From Verrucomicrobiota bacterium (lineage in GTDB: Bacteria; Verrucomicrobiota; Verrucomicrobiia; Opitutales; Opitutaceae): a stretch of 64,000 bases of DNA. The position numbers and the translations under genes were made by a program. Below the pieces are notes generated by a model. That model worked only from the letters and a program-made list of their open reading frames with translations. It was not told where the DNA came from and made no database searches. Location of the stretch: contig JAEWKR010000021.1 in NCBI GenBank assembly GCA_023457715.1, positions 62,001-126,000 of the forward strand. The letters run 5' to 3'. Shown here piece after piece: positions 9,305-18,353 of this stretch; the stretch's first letter is position 1, and each line of letters begins with the position of its first letter.

Positions 9305-10225
9305 ATGCCCACCTCCCCTTTGCCCGCCGAATCGCCTCCGGCGCCGGCCCGCGCGCACCCCCGGAGCGTCCCGCGGCGTTTCGTCATCGCGATGCTCGTG
9401 CTGCTCGCAGGCTTCGCGTGGCCGCTGTTCCAGCTGTTCAGCTTCAGCCTTTCGCACTCGTTCTACTCGCACATCGTCATCATTCCCCTCGTCAGCGGCT
9501 ATTTCGTATGGCTGCGCCGGGACACGCTGCGGCTGTCCGGGCCGGCGGCGGTTTTACCGGGCGCGGTGTTGCTGGCCGTGGGCGCCCTGCTGCTGGCGGG
9601 GTATCTCACGGCCGATCCGAAGGCGCCCATCCCGGACCGGCTGGCTTGGATGACCAGTGCTTTTGTGTTCGCCCTGGCGGGAGTCTCGGCGCTGACGCTG
9701 GGGAGGGACTTCCTGCGTGACGCCCTCTTCCCGCTCGCGTTCCTGCTCTTCATGATTCCGATCCCCACGGGGGTCGAACTCGCGATTGAGTTGTTCCTGC
9801 AGCATGGGTCCGCCGCCGTGTGCGCCGTCCTCTTCAAGGTCAGCGGCACCCCCACCTTTCAATCGGACCTGGTCTTCCAGCTGCCCGGCATTTCGATCCG
9901 GGTCGCACCGGAATGCAGCGGCTTGCGCTCCACCCTGGCACTCATGATCACGAGCGTCGTCGCCGCGCAGATGTTCCTGCGTTCGCCCGTGCGTCGTCTC
10001 GTGCTGGTGGCCCTCGTGGTCCCGCTTGCCCTCGTCCGGAACGGGCTGCGAATCTACACGATCGGCCAGCTCTGCGTCTACGTCGGACCTCACATGATCG
10101 ATTCGCCGATCCACCATCATGGCGGCCCCGTCTTCTTCGCCCTTTCCCTGGTCCCCTTCGCCTTCGTCCTCCGTTGGCTGATCAAATCCGAACGCCGCTC
10201 AGCCCCCGCTGCGGCGACCCCATGA
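9305..10225 (+). CDS. Exosortase (VPDSG-CTERM-type, probably XrtC class)
   Basis: A 306-residue polytopic membrane protein, about eight hydrophobic segments. The exosortase/archaeosortase signature is complete: Cys204 in APECSGLRS, Arg245 in RNGLRI and His271/272 in HHHGGPVFF, the proposed catalytic Cys-Arg-His set of this transpeptidase-like family. These enzymes cleave a C-terminal sorting signal in the inner membrane and attach or release the protein. Two genes just downstream encode proteins ending in LPDSG and VPDDG plus a hydrophobic helix and Arg cluster, the form recognised by exosortase class C; the class is inferred from that partnership. There is no fused or adjacent EpsI (DUF3485) domain in the visible cluster. 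Confidence 0.9.
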   Translation: MPTSPLPAESPPAPARAHPRSVPRRFVIAMLVLLAGFAWPLFQLFSFSLSHSFYSHIVIIPLVSGYFVWLRRDTLRLSGPAAVLPGAVLLAVGALLLAGYLTADPKAPIPDRLAWMTSAFVFALAGVSALTLGRDFLRDALFPLAFLLFMIPIPTGVELAIELFLQHGSAAVCAVLFKVSGTPTFQSDLVFQLPGISIRVAPECSGLRSTLALMITSVVAAQMFLRSPVRRLVLVALVVPLALVRNGLRIYTIGQLCVYVGPHMIDSPIHHHGGPVFFALSLVPFAFVLRWLIKSERRSAPAAATP

Positions 10226-10244
10226 TTCCCTGTCCCCCCCGCCC

Positions 10245-13200
10245 ATGAAGTCGCTCACTCTCAAGACCGCCGCCCTTCTGCTCGTGGCCGCCGTCACGTT
10301 GTCGGTGACGGGATGCAGCGCGGATGCCCGCAAGTCCCGGCATCTCTCCCAGGCGAAGGAGTTCTTCGACCAGGGACAATACGACAAGGCCGAGATCGAG
10401 TACATGAATGTGCTCCAGTTGGACGCCAACAACGGGGAGGCGTTCGCCGGGCTCGGCCTCATCTATTTCGATCAGTCGCGGGCCAACCGGGTTTACGCCT
10501 GCCTGATCAAGGCGAAGGAACTGCTGCCCAACGACCCGCGGGTCCGGAGCAAGCTTGCCGCGGTCCTGAGTTCCGCCGGAAACACCGAGGAGGCCTACAA
10601 GGAGGCGCTGCAGGCGCTCACCCTGAAACCCGATGACGCCGAAGCGCCGATGTTGCTGGCGCAAAGCGCGCCGCCGCCCCAGATCAACGCGACGCGCGAG
10701 CGGTTGCGGGCCCTTCCGCCGACGGTGCAGGATCGCGCTCCCGTGATCGTGGCGCTGGGCCTGCTCGACCTGCGCCAGCAGAAACCCCGGGAGGCCGAAC
10801 AGGCCTTCCAACGGGGCATCGAGGTCGATCCGAAGTTCCCCGGTTCCTATTTTGCCCTTTCCGTCCTCCACCGCTCGCGACAGGAGACGAGCCGGGCGGA
10901 ACAAGCCCTCGCCAAGGCGGCGGAACTCTCGCCGATTCGCTCCTCCACCCGGCTGCAATATGCGCAGTTCGCCCGCCAGATCGGCAACGAGGACGCAGCC
11001 CGGGCCACCCTGGAGGAAATCATCGCCCAGGCCCCGGATTGTTTTCCGCCCTATATTTTACTCGCGGAGATTCTCGAGCGGAAGCAGGACCTCGATGGCA
11101 GCCGCGCGCTGATCGACAAAGTCCTCGCCCGGGACAACACCCATCCGGAAGCGCTGGTGCAAAGCGCCCGCCTGCATCTCGCGAAGGGCATGGCGGACAA
11201 GGCCGTGGTCGATCTGGAACGCGCCGCACGGTTGTACCCGCAGGTCGCGAACCTGCATTACCATCTCGGCGTCGCCGCCGCGATGGCGGGCGACCCCGGG
11301 CGCGCCTCCGTCGCCCTCGCGGAGTCGGTCCGGCTGGATCCGAACTCCGCTCCCGCCGTGCTCGCCCTCGCTGAGGTCAATCTGCGGCAGAACAACGTGC
11401 TCGGGGCGATCAACGTCCTGAAGGCCTTCGTGCAGCTCCGTCCGGAGATGGCCGAAACCCGCCTGGCACTCGCCTCCGCCCACGCCCGGCAGGGCAACGT
11501 CAACGAGGCGCTCACCCTGTACCGCGACCTCGAAAAATCCTACCCGAAGAACCCGCAGGTCCCTTTGCTGCGCGGCGCGCTGCATGTGCAGCAGAACAAG
11601 CCGGCCGACGCCCGTCAGGCGTTCGAACGCGCCCTGCAGATCTCGCCCACGCTGATTCCGGCGCTGGAGCAATTGATCGATCTCGACGTGCGGGAGAAGA
11701 ACTTCGCCGCCGCGCACGCGCGGATCTCCGCCTTCATCGCCAAGGAAACCACCTCGGCGGCGGGCTACAGCCTGCTCGCCAAAATTCAACTCGCCCAGGA
11801 GGATCACGCGGGCGCGGAGGCAACGCTGCAGAAGGTCGTGTCGCTGCAACCCAACCATCCCCTCCCGTACATGATGCTGGCGGGCGTGTACATCCGGTCG
11901 AACCGTCAGGACGAGGCCATCGCGCGGCTGCGGGACGCCTTCGCGAAGCAGCCGCGGAACGCTGAACCGCTGATGATGATCGCGGTGATTTACGACCGGC
12001 AGGAACGGTATGCGGAGGCGCGCGACGTCTATGAGCAGTTGCTTACGGTCAACCCCAAGTTCAGCCCCGCGCTGAACAATCTCGCCTACATTTACTCCGA
12101 ACACCTCAACAACCTCGATCGCGCCTTCGAACTCGCGCAGCGCGCCCGGGAACTCATGCCGACCGAAGCCCATGCGGCGGACACGCTCGGCTGGGTGGTG
12201 CACAAACGAGGCCAGTACACCTGGGCCCTCAGCCTGCTGACCGAGGCCATCGACCGGCTTGGCTCCTCGGCTGATGTGAACTACCACCTCGGCATCACGC
12301 ATTACATGCTCGGCCACGAGCAGCTGGCCCGGCCGCTCCTCGAACAGGCCCTGAAGCTCGACACCCGCTTCCTCGGCCATGAGGAGGCACGCCACGCCCT
12401 GGAGGTCCTGAACATCGACCCCGCCACGTCGGGCCCGGAGGAGGTCACCCGCCTCGAACAATCAATCGCCCGCAAACCCGACCCGGTGGCCTACGCCCGG
12501 CTCGGCGCGATTCATGCCCGTCGCGGCGATCTCGCCAAGGCGTCCGACGCTTTCTCGGAGGCGCTCAAGATCAGCCCCGCGAACATCGCGGCCGCGCTCG
12601 GAATGACGCGGGTCCACCGCGCGCGCGGGGAAACGGACAAGGCCATCGAGCTCGCCAAGAGCACGCGCAAGATCGCACCGACCCACCCGGAGGTCGCGCA
12701 GGAGCTGGGCGAACTCGCACTTCAGACCAGGGACTATCCGTGGGCCGCCAGCCTGCTGCAGGAAGTTGCCCGCGCGAAGCCCTCGGACCCGGCGGCACAG
12801 GCGCTTTATGCGCAGGCAGCCTACCAAAATGGCCAGGAGGACGTGGCCGCGGAGACCGCGCGCCGGGCGGTCGATCTCGGCGGCGCCTCCCCGCACACCG
12901 ACCGCGCCCGGGAGCTGGCCGAACTCATCGAGTTGTCCCGCGTCGACGCCAGGGCCTCCGCCGCCCGCGCGCGCATCGAACAGATCCTCCGCCAGGACCC
13001 GAAGTCGACCGCCGCGCTGATGGCCCTGGCGGCCGCCCGCCGGCACGAGGGCGACCAGGCGGGAGCGATCGCCACGTATCGACAAATTGTGGACGAACGG
13101 CCGACCTTCGCCCCCGCGGTCCGCGCCCTCGCCTTTGCCCTCGCCGCCACGGGCAAGGACGATCCGAAAGCCGCCGAGCTGGCCAGCCGCGCGCGGGATG

Positions 13201-13460
13201 CATATCCGGGAGACACGCAGCTCGCCAAGATGTACGGGCTCCTGCTCTTCCGCACCGGCAATTTCCCGCGTGCGACGTCCATGCTCCTGGAAGCCAGCCG
13301 CTCCCTGAATGACGATTCCGAACTGCTCTACCACCTGGGCATGTCCCAGCTGCAGCAGAAGGATCGCGCCGGCGGCACCCGTTCGTTGCGGCGCGCCTTG
13401 GAACTCGGCCTGACGGGCTCCTGGGCGGCCGAGGCGAACAAGGCGCTGGCGACGCCGTAG
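10245..13460 (+). CDS. prsT: PEP-CTERM/exosortase-system TPR-repeat lipoprotein PrsT
   Basis: A 1071-residue lipoprotein: signal peptide with lipobox LSVTGC (Cys24), then some two dozen TPR motifs to the C-terminus. The mature N-terminus has AKEFFDQGQYDKAEIEYMN and LQLDANNGEA, which resembles the PrsT family found beside exosortases. TPR signatures such as P-x-x-AxAxxxLAxxY and LGxxxxxxG recur about every 34 residues. It starts 19 nt after the exosortase, so the two are almost certainly co-transcribed. It probably acts on the periplasmic face as a scaffold for substrate or polymer handling. Length and TPR content fit the family (about 900-1000 residues), slightly long. Confidence 0.82.
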   Translation: MKSLTLKTAALLLVAAVTLSVTGCSADARKSRHLSQAKEFFDQGQYDKAEIEYMNVLQLDANNGEAFAGLGLIYFDQSRANRVYACLIKAKELLPNDPRVRSKLAAVLSSAGNTEEAYKEALQALTLKPDDAEAPMLLAQSAPPPQINATRERLRALPPTVQDRAPVIVALGLLDLRQQKPREAEQAFQRGIEVDPKFPGSYFALSVLHRSRQETSRAEQALAKAAELSPIRSSTRLQYAQFARQIGNEDAARATLEEIIAQAPDCFPPYILLAEILERKQDLDGSRALIDKVLARDNTHPEALVQSARLHLAKGMADKAVVDLERAARLYPQVANLHYHLGVAAAMAGDPGRASVALAESVRLDPNSAPAVLALAEVNLRQNNVLGAINVLKAFVQLRPEMAETRLALASAHARQGNVNEALTLYRDLEKSYPKNPQVPLLRGALHVQQNKPADARQAFERALQISPTLIPALEQLIDLDVREKNFAAAHARISAFIAKETTSAAGYSLLAKIQLAQEDHAGAEATLQKVVSLQPNHPLPYMMLAGVYIRSNRQDEAIARLRDAFAKQPRNAEPLMMIAVIYDRQERYAEARDVYEQLLTVNPKFSPALNNLAYIYSEHLNNLDRAFELAQRARELMPTEAHAADTLGWVVHKRGQYTWALSLLTEAIDRLGSSADVNYHLGITHYMLGHEQLARPLLEQALKLDTRFLGHEEARHALEVLNIDPATSGPEEVTRLEQSIARKPDPVAYARLGAIHARRGDLAKASDAFSEALKISPANIAAALGMTRVHRARGETDKAIELAKSTRKIAPTHPEVAQELGELALQTRDYPWAASLLQEVARAKPSDPAAQALYAQAAYQNGQEDVAAETARRAVDLGGASPHTDRARELAELIELSRVDARASAARARIEQILRQDPKSTAALMALAAARRHEGDQAGAIATYRQIVDERPTFAPAVRALAFALAATGKDDPKAAELASRARDAYPGDTQLAKMYGLLLFRTGNFPRATSMLLEASRSLNDDSELLYHLGMSQLQQKDRAGGTRSLRRALELGLTGSWAAEANKALATP

Positions 13461-13499
13461 CAACTGACTGTCGAACAAGCCGCAGAAGTGTCGGGAGAG

Positions 13500-13619
13500 C
13501 TTACAGATTCAGCCGGTCCGCTCCTCTCCTTCATACACGGGCGAGTTTTTCTTATCTCTTCTCTTCAACGACTTAGGAGCACTCAAACCAAGTTTTTTCT
13601 GGTTGGCCCGGGGATCGCT
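13500..13619 (+). promoter_or_regulatory. Candidate sigma-54 promoter with upstream boxes, before the LPDSG gene
   Basis: Bases 13603-13619 read TTGGCCCGGGGATCGCT, with the invariant GG and GC of the -24/-12 consensus at correct spacing. The predicted start is near 13630, giving a leader of about 34 nt with an AGGAG site at 13649. ACGACTTA ends at 13575, 27 nt before the element. CTTACA starts at 13500, and its TTA lies 102 nt before the element. Both boxes recur at other promoters here. The left TAA arm of the dyad seen at the other three is missing. Confidence 0.65.
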
Positions 13620-13663
13620 ATAGAGTGGGCGTCGATAGATCCACAATCAGGAGAAAAACCAAC

Positions 13664-14236
13664 ATGAAATCCCTACTCAAACTCTGCAGCCTTGCTGCAC
13701 TTCTAGGCGCGCTGGTCGTCGGGACCGCCAACGCCACTCCCATCACGGGGGACATCTCGATCTCGGGCAGCGTGCAGCTGGACAACCAGATGCTCGGCGC
13801 CGCCACCGCGGTTACCACCGTGAATGGCGCGTTCGTGACGGCCGCCAACGGCTCGTTCTCGGGCACGGAAGGCAGCAGCGTCAACTACTCGACGTTCGCC
13901 TGGAATCCCTCGAACGCCCCGATCACCCCGCTCTGGAACTTCACCAACCTCGGCATCACGTACTCGTTCGATCTTCTCTCCCTGTCGATCGTCACGCAGA
14001 ACAATGTCGACCTGATCCTCAGCGGTCTCGGCAAGCTCAACGTCACCGGTATGGACGAAACGACCGGCACCTGGCGGTTCTCCGTCAACAATGCCGGTGG
14101 CGCTGCGCACGCGAACTACAACTTCGGCTTCACCTCCTCGAACTCGGCGCTGCCTGACAGCGGTTCGACGGCGCTGTTGCTGGGTCTTGGTGTTCTCGGT
14201 CTGGCCGCCGCCGCGAAGCGTCGCTTCGCTGCTTAA
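13664..14236 (+). CDS. VPDSG-CTERM-type exosortase substrate (LPDSG variant)
   Basis: A 190-residue protein: signal peptide (MKSLLKLCSLAALLG, cleavage after ANA), a central beta-rich domain, and a tripartite C-terminal sorting signal of LPDSG (about 163-167), hydrophobic helix STALLLGLGVLGLAAAA and basic KRR. This is the VPDSG-CTERM form with Leu replacing Val. ATG 13664 was chosen over upstream GTG 13625 because AGGAG lies 10 nt before it and because a sigma-54-like element ends at 13619. The protein is paralogous to the next gene: both share TPITGDISISGSVQL, a WNPxNxPI segment and WRFSxNNAGG. Function of the central domain is unknown; the abundant extracellular substrates of such systems are typical. 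A strong terminator follows. Confidence 0.87.
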   Translation: MKSLLKLCSLAALLGALVVGTANATPITGDISISGSVQLDNQMLGAATAVTTVNGAFVTAANGSFSGTEGSSVNYSTFAWNPSNAPITPLWNFTNLGITYSFDLLSLSIVTQNNVDLILSGLGKLNVTGMDETTGTWRFSVNNAGGAAHANYNFGFTSSNSALPDSGSTALLLGLGVLGLAAAAKRRFAA

Positions 14237-14262
14237 CACCCAAGTCCTCAAATTCTCCTGAG

Positions 14263-14295
14263 AGCTGCCCGACTTCGGTCGGGCAGCTTTTTTTT
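14263..14295 (+). terminator. Rho-independent terminator of the LPDSG gene
   Basis: An 11-bp perfect stem, AGCTGCCCGAC (14263-14273) with GTCGGGCAGCT (14278-14288), closed by a TTCG tetraloop and followed by an unbroken T-tract to 14295. It isolates this gene from its paralog downstream. Confidence 0.93.
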
Positions 14296-14376
14296 CGTCT
14301 TCGCGGAACGTCCATCGGTACACGGGTCACTGCACGGTTCCGGCTCAACGCGACCCGCTTCCCTGGCCTGGACGTA

Positions 14377-14426
14377 CCGGCTAAAGCCGGCGCTACGAGT
14401 CCGCGGGCAGCGCTGGCTTTAGCCGG
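14377..14426. repeat. REP-like inverted repeat with CCGGCTAAAGCC arms
   Basis: CCGGCTAAAGCC (14377-14388) is inverted as GGCTTTAGCCGG (14415-14426), with a 26-nt loop. It sits in the 421-nt gap between the two paralogous substrate genes, together with a terminator at its left end and a promoter at its right end. No T-tract follows, so it looks like an interspersed palindromic element, not a terminator. Confidence 0.6.
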
Positions 14427-14521
14427 CATCCAATAGCTGCCGCCCGTTAGGGTTTTTGCAGCTGGTTTTCATAGGTGGAAACCGATGTTTCGTCGGATCG
14501 GCCTCCCAATTCGTCGGTCCA

Positions 14522-14642
14522 CCTTACACTCGCGCCTGGCCGGCAGCCCAAATTCCCTGAAATCTGACATTTGTAACTACCGTTGGATAGCGATGTTACG
14601 TATTCGTAAGGACGATTTTTTTCACTTGGCCTGGGACTCGCT
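14522..14642 (+). promoter_or_regulatory. Candidate sigma-54 promoter with TAA-N19-TTA dyad, before the VPDDG gene
   Basis: TTGGCCTGGGACTCGCT at 14626-14642 matches the -24/-12 form. A dyad GTAAC (14573-14577) / GTTAC (14595-14599) contains TAA-N19-TTA, ending 27 nt before the element. CCTTACA begins at 14522; its TTA is 102 nt before the element, identical to the spacing at 13603. Predicted start about 14653, only 5 nt before the ATG, although a GGGGG ribosome-site-like run lies at 14646-14650; this conflict is unexplained. Confidence 0.6.
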
Positions 14643-14657
14643 TTAGGGGGTATATCT

Positions 14658-15239
14658 ATGCGCTTTCGGACTTTCCTTCTCACCTCCACCCTTTGCCTCG
14701 CAGCGGCGTGCGCTACGGTGGTCCGCGCAACACCCATTACCGGCGACATCTCGATCAGCGGGAGCGTCCAACTCAACAACACGCGCCTCGAACTCGCAAC
14801 CAAGGCCCTACCGGCCACCGGCTTCGTCACCGCGGCCAGCGGAACGTTCGCCGGCACGGAGTGGAGCCCGGTCGCCTACAGCGGCTTCCAGTGGAATCCC
14901 GTCAACACGCCGATTCTCAACCTGTGGAGCTTCACCAGCGGCGGCAACGTGTTCTCCTTCTCGCTCGATTCCATCTCGATCGAAAAACAGACCAGCGTGG
15001 ATCTGATCCTGTCGGGCTCCGGCATCCTTCGCGCCACCGGCCATGACGATGCCACCGGACTCTGGCGGTTCTCGATCAACAATGCGGGCGGGCGGCCCCA
15101 CACCAACTTCCGTTTCGGCTTCACCTCTTCAGACACCGCGGTGCACGTCCCGGACGATGGCTCGATCGTGGTGCTGCTCACCCTCGCGATGGGCGCGTTG
15201 AGCCTGGCGGCCTATCCCCGCCTCGCGCGGCGCTCCTGA
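14658..15239 (+). CDS. Paralogous exosortase substrate with a degenerate VPDDG signal
   Basis: A 193-residue protein built like its neighbour: signal peptide (MRFRTFLLTSTLCLA, cleavage after VRA), the same central domain (TPITGDISISGSVQL, WNPVNTPI, WRFSINNAGG) and a C-terminal tail. The tail reads VPDDG (about 164-168), hydrophobic segment SIVVLLTLAMGALSLAAY, then LARRS. The Ser of VPDSG is replaced by Asp and the helix is less Gly/Leu-regular, so recognition by the same exosortase is plausible but not certain. An AGGGGG run 7 nt before ATG 14658 supports the start. The promoter region also resembles the neighbour's, which implies duplication of gene plus control region. Confidence 0.82.
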   Translation: MRFRTFLLTSTLCLAAACATVVRATPITGDISISGSVQLNNTRLELATKALPATGFVTAASGTFAGTEWSPVAYSGFQWNPVNTPILNLWSFTSGGNVFSFSLDSISIEKQTSVDLILSGSGILRATGHDDATGLWRFSINNAGGRPHTNFRFGFTSSDTAVHVPDDGSIVVLLTLAMGALSLAAYPRLARRS

Positions 15240-15262
15240 CCTGAAGGCCAGCCGATCACGAG

Positions 15263-15289
15263 GCTGCGCGACCACCGTCGCGCAGCTTT
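15263..15289 (+). terminator. Weak terminator-like hairpin after the VPDDG gene
   Basis: A 10-bp stem, GCTGCGCGAC (15263-15272) with GTCGCGCAGC (15277-15286), loop CACC, followed only by TTT. The stem is strong but the T-tract is short, so termination may be partial. Confidence 0.55.
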
Positions 15290-15434
15290 GTCGTTGATCT
15301 ACTCCGGCGACGCACGTTGTGTGTCGCCCCCTCGTTCGCTTCGATCGCCCCTGCTGGCAGTGGCCTTCACTGCGCGTCCCAATGCCCCCCCGGCATCTTC
15401 CCTGTCCCGCATCGAACCCGGACGAGTGACGTCT

Positions 15435-17561
15435 ATGCTCGAGTCGATCCCCCTCTACCTGCCTGCCCTTGCGGCCGGGGCCATGGTATTGCTGGCGGTC
15501 GTTGCCTTGTGGAGGAAACCACACCAGGTCGCCGATTGGACCTTTATCATCGGGATGATGGCGTTCGGCGGTGAGCGGGCCTCACACGCAATGAGTTTGC
15601 ACGCCACCGAACCGGCGGGCGTCCTGACGTGGCAGTTGGTCCGGATCACCCTGGCCTCGTTTCTTCCCGGCATCTGGCTGCTCTTCAGCCTGACCTACGC
15701 CCGCGGCAACAGCGCGGAATTTCTTCAGCGCTGGCGCCCCGCCTGGCTGGCGGCTCTGATTCTGCCCCCCGCGATGGCCCTGGTGTTTTTCCGCCAGCTG
15801 GCCGCGCCTTCGTTGTCGAGCGACGGCCTCCTTACCCTTCGGATCGGAATGCCCGGGGTCGCCCTTTATTCGCTGTTGCTCGTTGGCACGGCGCTCGTCG
15901 TGCTCAACCTCGAACGAACATATCGTTCCTCCGTCGGAACCACGCGCTGGAAGATCAAGTATCTCGTCCTGGGGCTGGTGCTGCTCTTTGTGGTGCGAAT
16001 CTACACCGGCAGCCAGACGGTGCTGTTCCGCACGATCGATCCCAACCTGGAAACGCTCAACTCGATCGCGGCCATCCTCGCCGTCGCCTTGATGCCGCGG
16101 TCGCTCGTGCGCTCGCAGCGCTTCGACCTCGGCGTCTATCCGTCGCAGTCCATGCTGCACCGGTCGGTCACCATCGTCGTGATCGGCGCCTACCTCCTGA
16201 TCGTGGGGGTGTTCGCCAAGATCGTGGCGCACTTCGGGGGTGACGCGGCCTTCGCCCTGAAAGCCTTCCTGGTGCTGGTGTCACTGGTGTTGCTTGCGAT
16301 CGTGCTCCAGTCCGACCGCGTTCGCCTGCACGTCCGCCAGTTCCTCAGCCGCAACTTCCAGCGGCCGATCTACGATTACCGCGCCATCTGGCGCCGGTTC
16401 ACCGACGGCACCGCCACCAGCGTCGAGCAGGGCGACTTCTGTCGCTCCTCCGTCAGCATCACGGCGGACATTTTCCATGCCCTCGCCGTCAGCCTGTGGC
16501 TGCTCAACGAGCGCCGCGACACGTTCATCCTGGCCGCCTCCACTTCGCTGACGGGGGCCAAGGCCACGGAGGTGGCGCCGTCGGGCGCGGAGATCCAGGA
16601 CGTGATGGCCTATTTCGCCACGCATCCCGAGCCGGTGGACATCGAGTCGCGCGACGCGTCCTGGGCGATTGCCCTGCGGCGCTGGCATCCCAGCGACTTT
16701 CCCCAGGGGGGAAACCGGCTGTGCATGCCCTTGCTGCGGCAGCGGCATCTCGTCGGGGTGCTGGTGCTGGGAGACCGGGTGAGCGGCGTCGAGTTTCCGA
16801 GCCAGGACATGGATCTGCTCCGCTGCATCGGCGATCAGATCGCGGCGGGCCTGCTCAACATCCAGATGTCGCAACGCCTCCTGCAGGCAAAGGAAATGGA
16901 GGCGTTCCAGACGATGGCCACGTTCTTCGTCCACGACCTGAAGAACGCCGCGTCCACGTTGAACCTGATGGTGAAAAACCTCCCGGTCCACTTCGACGAT
17001 CCGGCTTTCCGCGCTGATGCCCTGCGCGGAATGGAAAAAACGGTCAGCCACATCAATCGGATGATCAGCCGGCTCGGGCAGCTGCGGAACGAGCTGAGAA
17101 TCCAGCCGACGGCGCAGGACCTGAACGAGTTTGTCAAACGATCGCTCCACGACCTGGCGCCGGCGCAGAAGACCGCCATCGTACAGGAACTCGCACCGGT
17201 GGCCCGGACCTTGTTCGATCGCGAGCAGCTCCAGAAGGTGCTCCTGAACCTCGTCCTGAACGCCACCGAGGCGATCCCGCCCGGCCGGACGGGTGAGGTA
17301 CGCGTCGGCACCAAGCAGGAGGGCGGCTGGAACGTGCTGAGTGTCTCGGACAACGGGTGCGGGATGACGGAGGAATTCGTGCAGCGGTCCTTGTTCCGCG
17401 CGTTCCAAACGACCAAGCAACATGGGCTTGGCATCGGCATGTTTCAAAGCAGGATGATTGTCGAAGCCCACGGCGGCCGGATCCACGTCTCCAGCAAAGT
17501 TGGCAACGGCACCACGTTTCAGATTTTCCTGCCTGTACGCTCAGAGGAGGCAACCCGGTAA
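15435..17561 (+). CDS. prsK: Exosortase-system sensor histidine kinase PrsK
   Basis: A 708-residue kinase from ATG 15435. Order: an N-terminal block of about eight membrane segments (residues 5-300), a GAF-like region (about 330-480), a dimerisation/phosphoacceptor helix with His500 in FFVHDLKNA, and an HATPase domain with N-box NLVLNATEA, DNGCGM and GLGIGMF. This membrane-GAF-HATPase build, with the HDLKN box in place of a standard HisKA, matches the PrsK kinases of PEP-CTERM systems. The open frame extends upstream to about 15288, but the preceding codons lack a membrane topology and the MLESIPLYL start precedes the first helix directly; GTG 15426 is an alternative. Partner: PrsR at 18354. 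It probably senses envelope state and drives substrate expression. Confidence 0.85.
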   Translation: MLESIPLYLPALAAGAMVLLAVVALWRKPHQVADWTFIIGMMAFGGERASHAMSLHATEPAGVLTWQLVRITLASFLPGIWLLFSLTYARGNSAEFLQRWRPAWLAALILPPAMALVFFRQLAAPSLSSDGLLTLRIGMPGVALYSLLLVGTALVVLNLERTYRSSVGTTRWKIKYLVLGLVLLFVVRIYTGSQTVLFRTIDPNLETLNSIAAILAVALMPRSLVRSQRFDLGVYPSQSMLHRSVTIVVIGAYLLIVGVFAKIVAHFGGDAAFALKAFLVLVSLVLLAIVLQSDRVRLHVRQFLSRNFQRPIYDYRAIWRRFTDGTATSVEQGDFCRSSVSITADIFHALAVSLWLLNERRDTFILAASTSLTGAKATEVAPSGAEIQDVMAYFATHPEPVDIESRDASWAIALRRWHPSDFPQGGNRLCMPLLRQRHLVGVLVLGDRVSGVEFPSQDMDLLRCIGDQIAAGLLNIQMSQRLLQAKEMEAFQTMATFFVHDLKNAASTLNLMVKNLPVHFDDPAFRADALRGMEKTVSHINRMISRLGQLRNELRIQPTAQDLNEFVKRSLHDLAPAQKTAIVQELAPVARTLFDREQLQKVLLNLVLNATEAIPPGRTGEVRVGTKQEGGWNVLSVSDNGCGMTEEFVQRSLFRAFQTTKQHGLGIGMFQSRMIVEAHGGRIHVSSKVGNGTTFQIFLPVRSEEATR

Positions 17562-17653
17562 CCCGGGCGCCACCGAACCCTTTCTTGACCCCGGCCGTTG
17601 TTCGAATTGCCGTGTTTCCAGCACTTTAGTTCAGCGTCCAACCCCGTCACCCG

Positions 17654-18280
17654 ATGCACCTCACCCTCCGCCGCCTTGCCCTGACGCTCAGCGCAACCCT
17701 CCTCGGCGCTGTCGCCTTGTTTACTTTCGGCTGCACCACGGTTCCCACCGGTACCACGCACACCGGCGGCTCCAGCCAGGTGCCGGTTCAAGTCCTGCAG
17801 GCCGGCGACGTGATCCGGATTTCGTTCCCGGGCGCTGTGTCCATGGATACGCAGCAGCAGATCCGGCGCGACGGTAAGATCAACCTGAACCTCGTGGGCG
17901 AGGTGCAGGCCTCGGGACGCACCCCCGCCGAATTGGAGACGGACCTGACCGGTCTGTACGCCAATCAGCTGGTTTCGAAGGAGGTCAAAGTCACCGTCCT
18001 CTCCTCGTCCTTCTCCGTCTTTGTCAGCGGCGCGGTGCTGCGGCCGGGAAAGATCCAGCCTGACCACATCCTGACCGTGCTCGAGGCCGTGATGGAGGCG
18101 GGCGGTTTCGACTACCAGAAGGCGAACACGCGGGGGGTTGTCGTCATTCGCACCCAGGGAGGGAAAACCCAGAACTTCACCCTGGACCTGCAGACCGTCC
18201 TCGATGGCAAGCCCAGCGAGCCCTTTTACCTGCAATCGAACGACATCGTGTACGTGCCGGAGAAGTTCCAGTGGTTCTGA
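17654..18280 (+). CDS. Polysaccharide export (Wza-type) lipoprotein
   Basis: A 208-residue lipoprotein: signal peptide with Cys27 in FTFGCTTV, then the Poly_export domain (LQAGDVIRISFPGA ... DGKINLNLVGEVQASGRTPAELE) and one SLBB-like domain (VFVSGAVLRPGKI, LTVLEAVMEAGGFDYQKAN, SNDIVYVPEKF). This is the usual order of outer-membrane export proteins that carry polysaccharide through the outer membrane. It is shorter than Wza (about 380 residues) and has a single SLBB unit, so it would be a minimal version. It sits between prsK (93 nt upstream) and prsR (73 nt downstream), which ties the two-component pair to polymer export. Confidence 0.86.
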   Translation: MHLTLRRLALTLSATLLGAVALFTFGCTTVPTGTTHTGGSSQVPVQVLQAGDVIRISFPGAVSMDTQQQIRRDGKINLNLVGEVQASGRTPAELETDLTGLYANQLVSKEVKVTVLSSSFSVFVSGAVLRPGKIQPDHILTVLEAVMEAGGFDYQKANTRGVVVIRTQGGKTQNFTLDLQTVLDGKPSEPFYLQSNDIVYVPEKFQWF

Positions 18281-18353
18281 GCGAGCCGCCGGCCTCTGAT
18301 CGTAAACGCACTCACGACCAACCCTGACCCCCTTTTTCCCCGCGCCCACCTGT

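Noticed and set aside
15345..15370. GTGGCCTTCACTGCGCG as a sigma-54 element before prsK
   Set aside because: GG and GC spacing fits, but the rest of the consensus is poor and the upstream CTTA boxes are absent.
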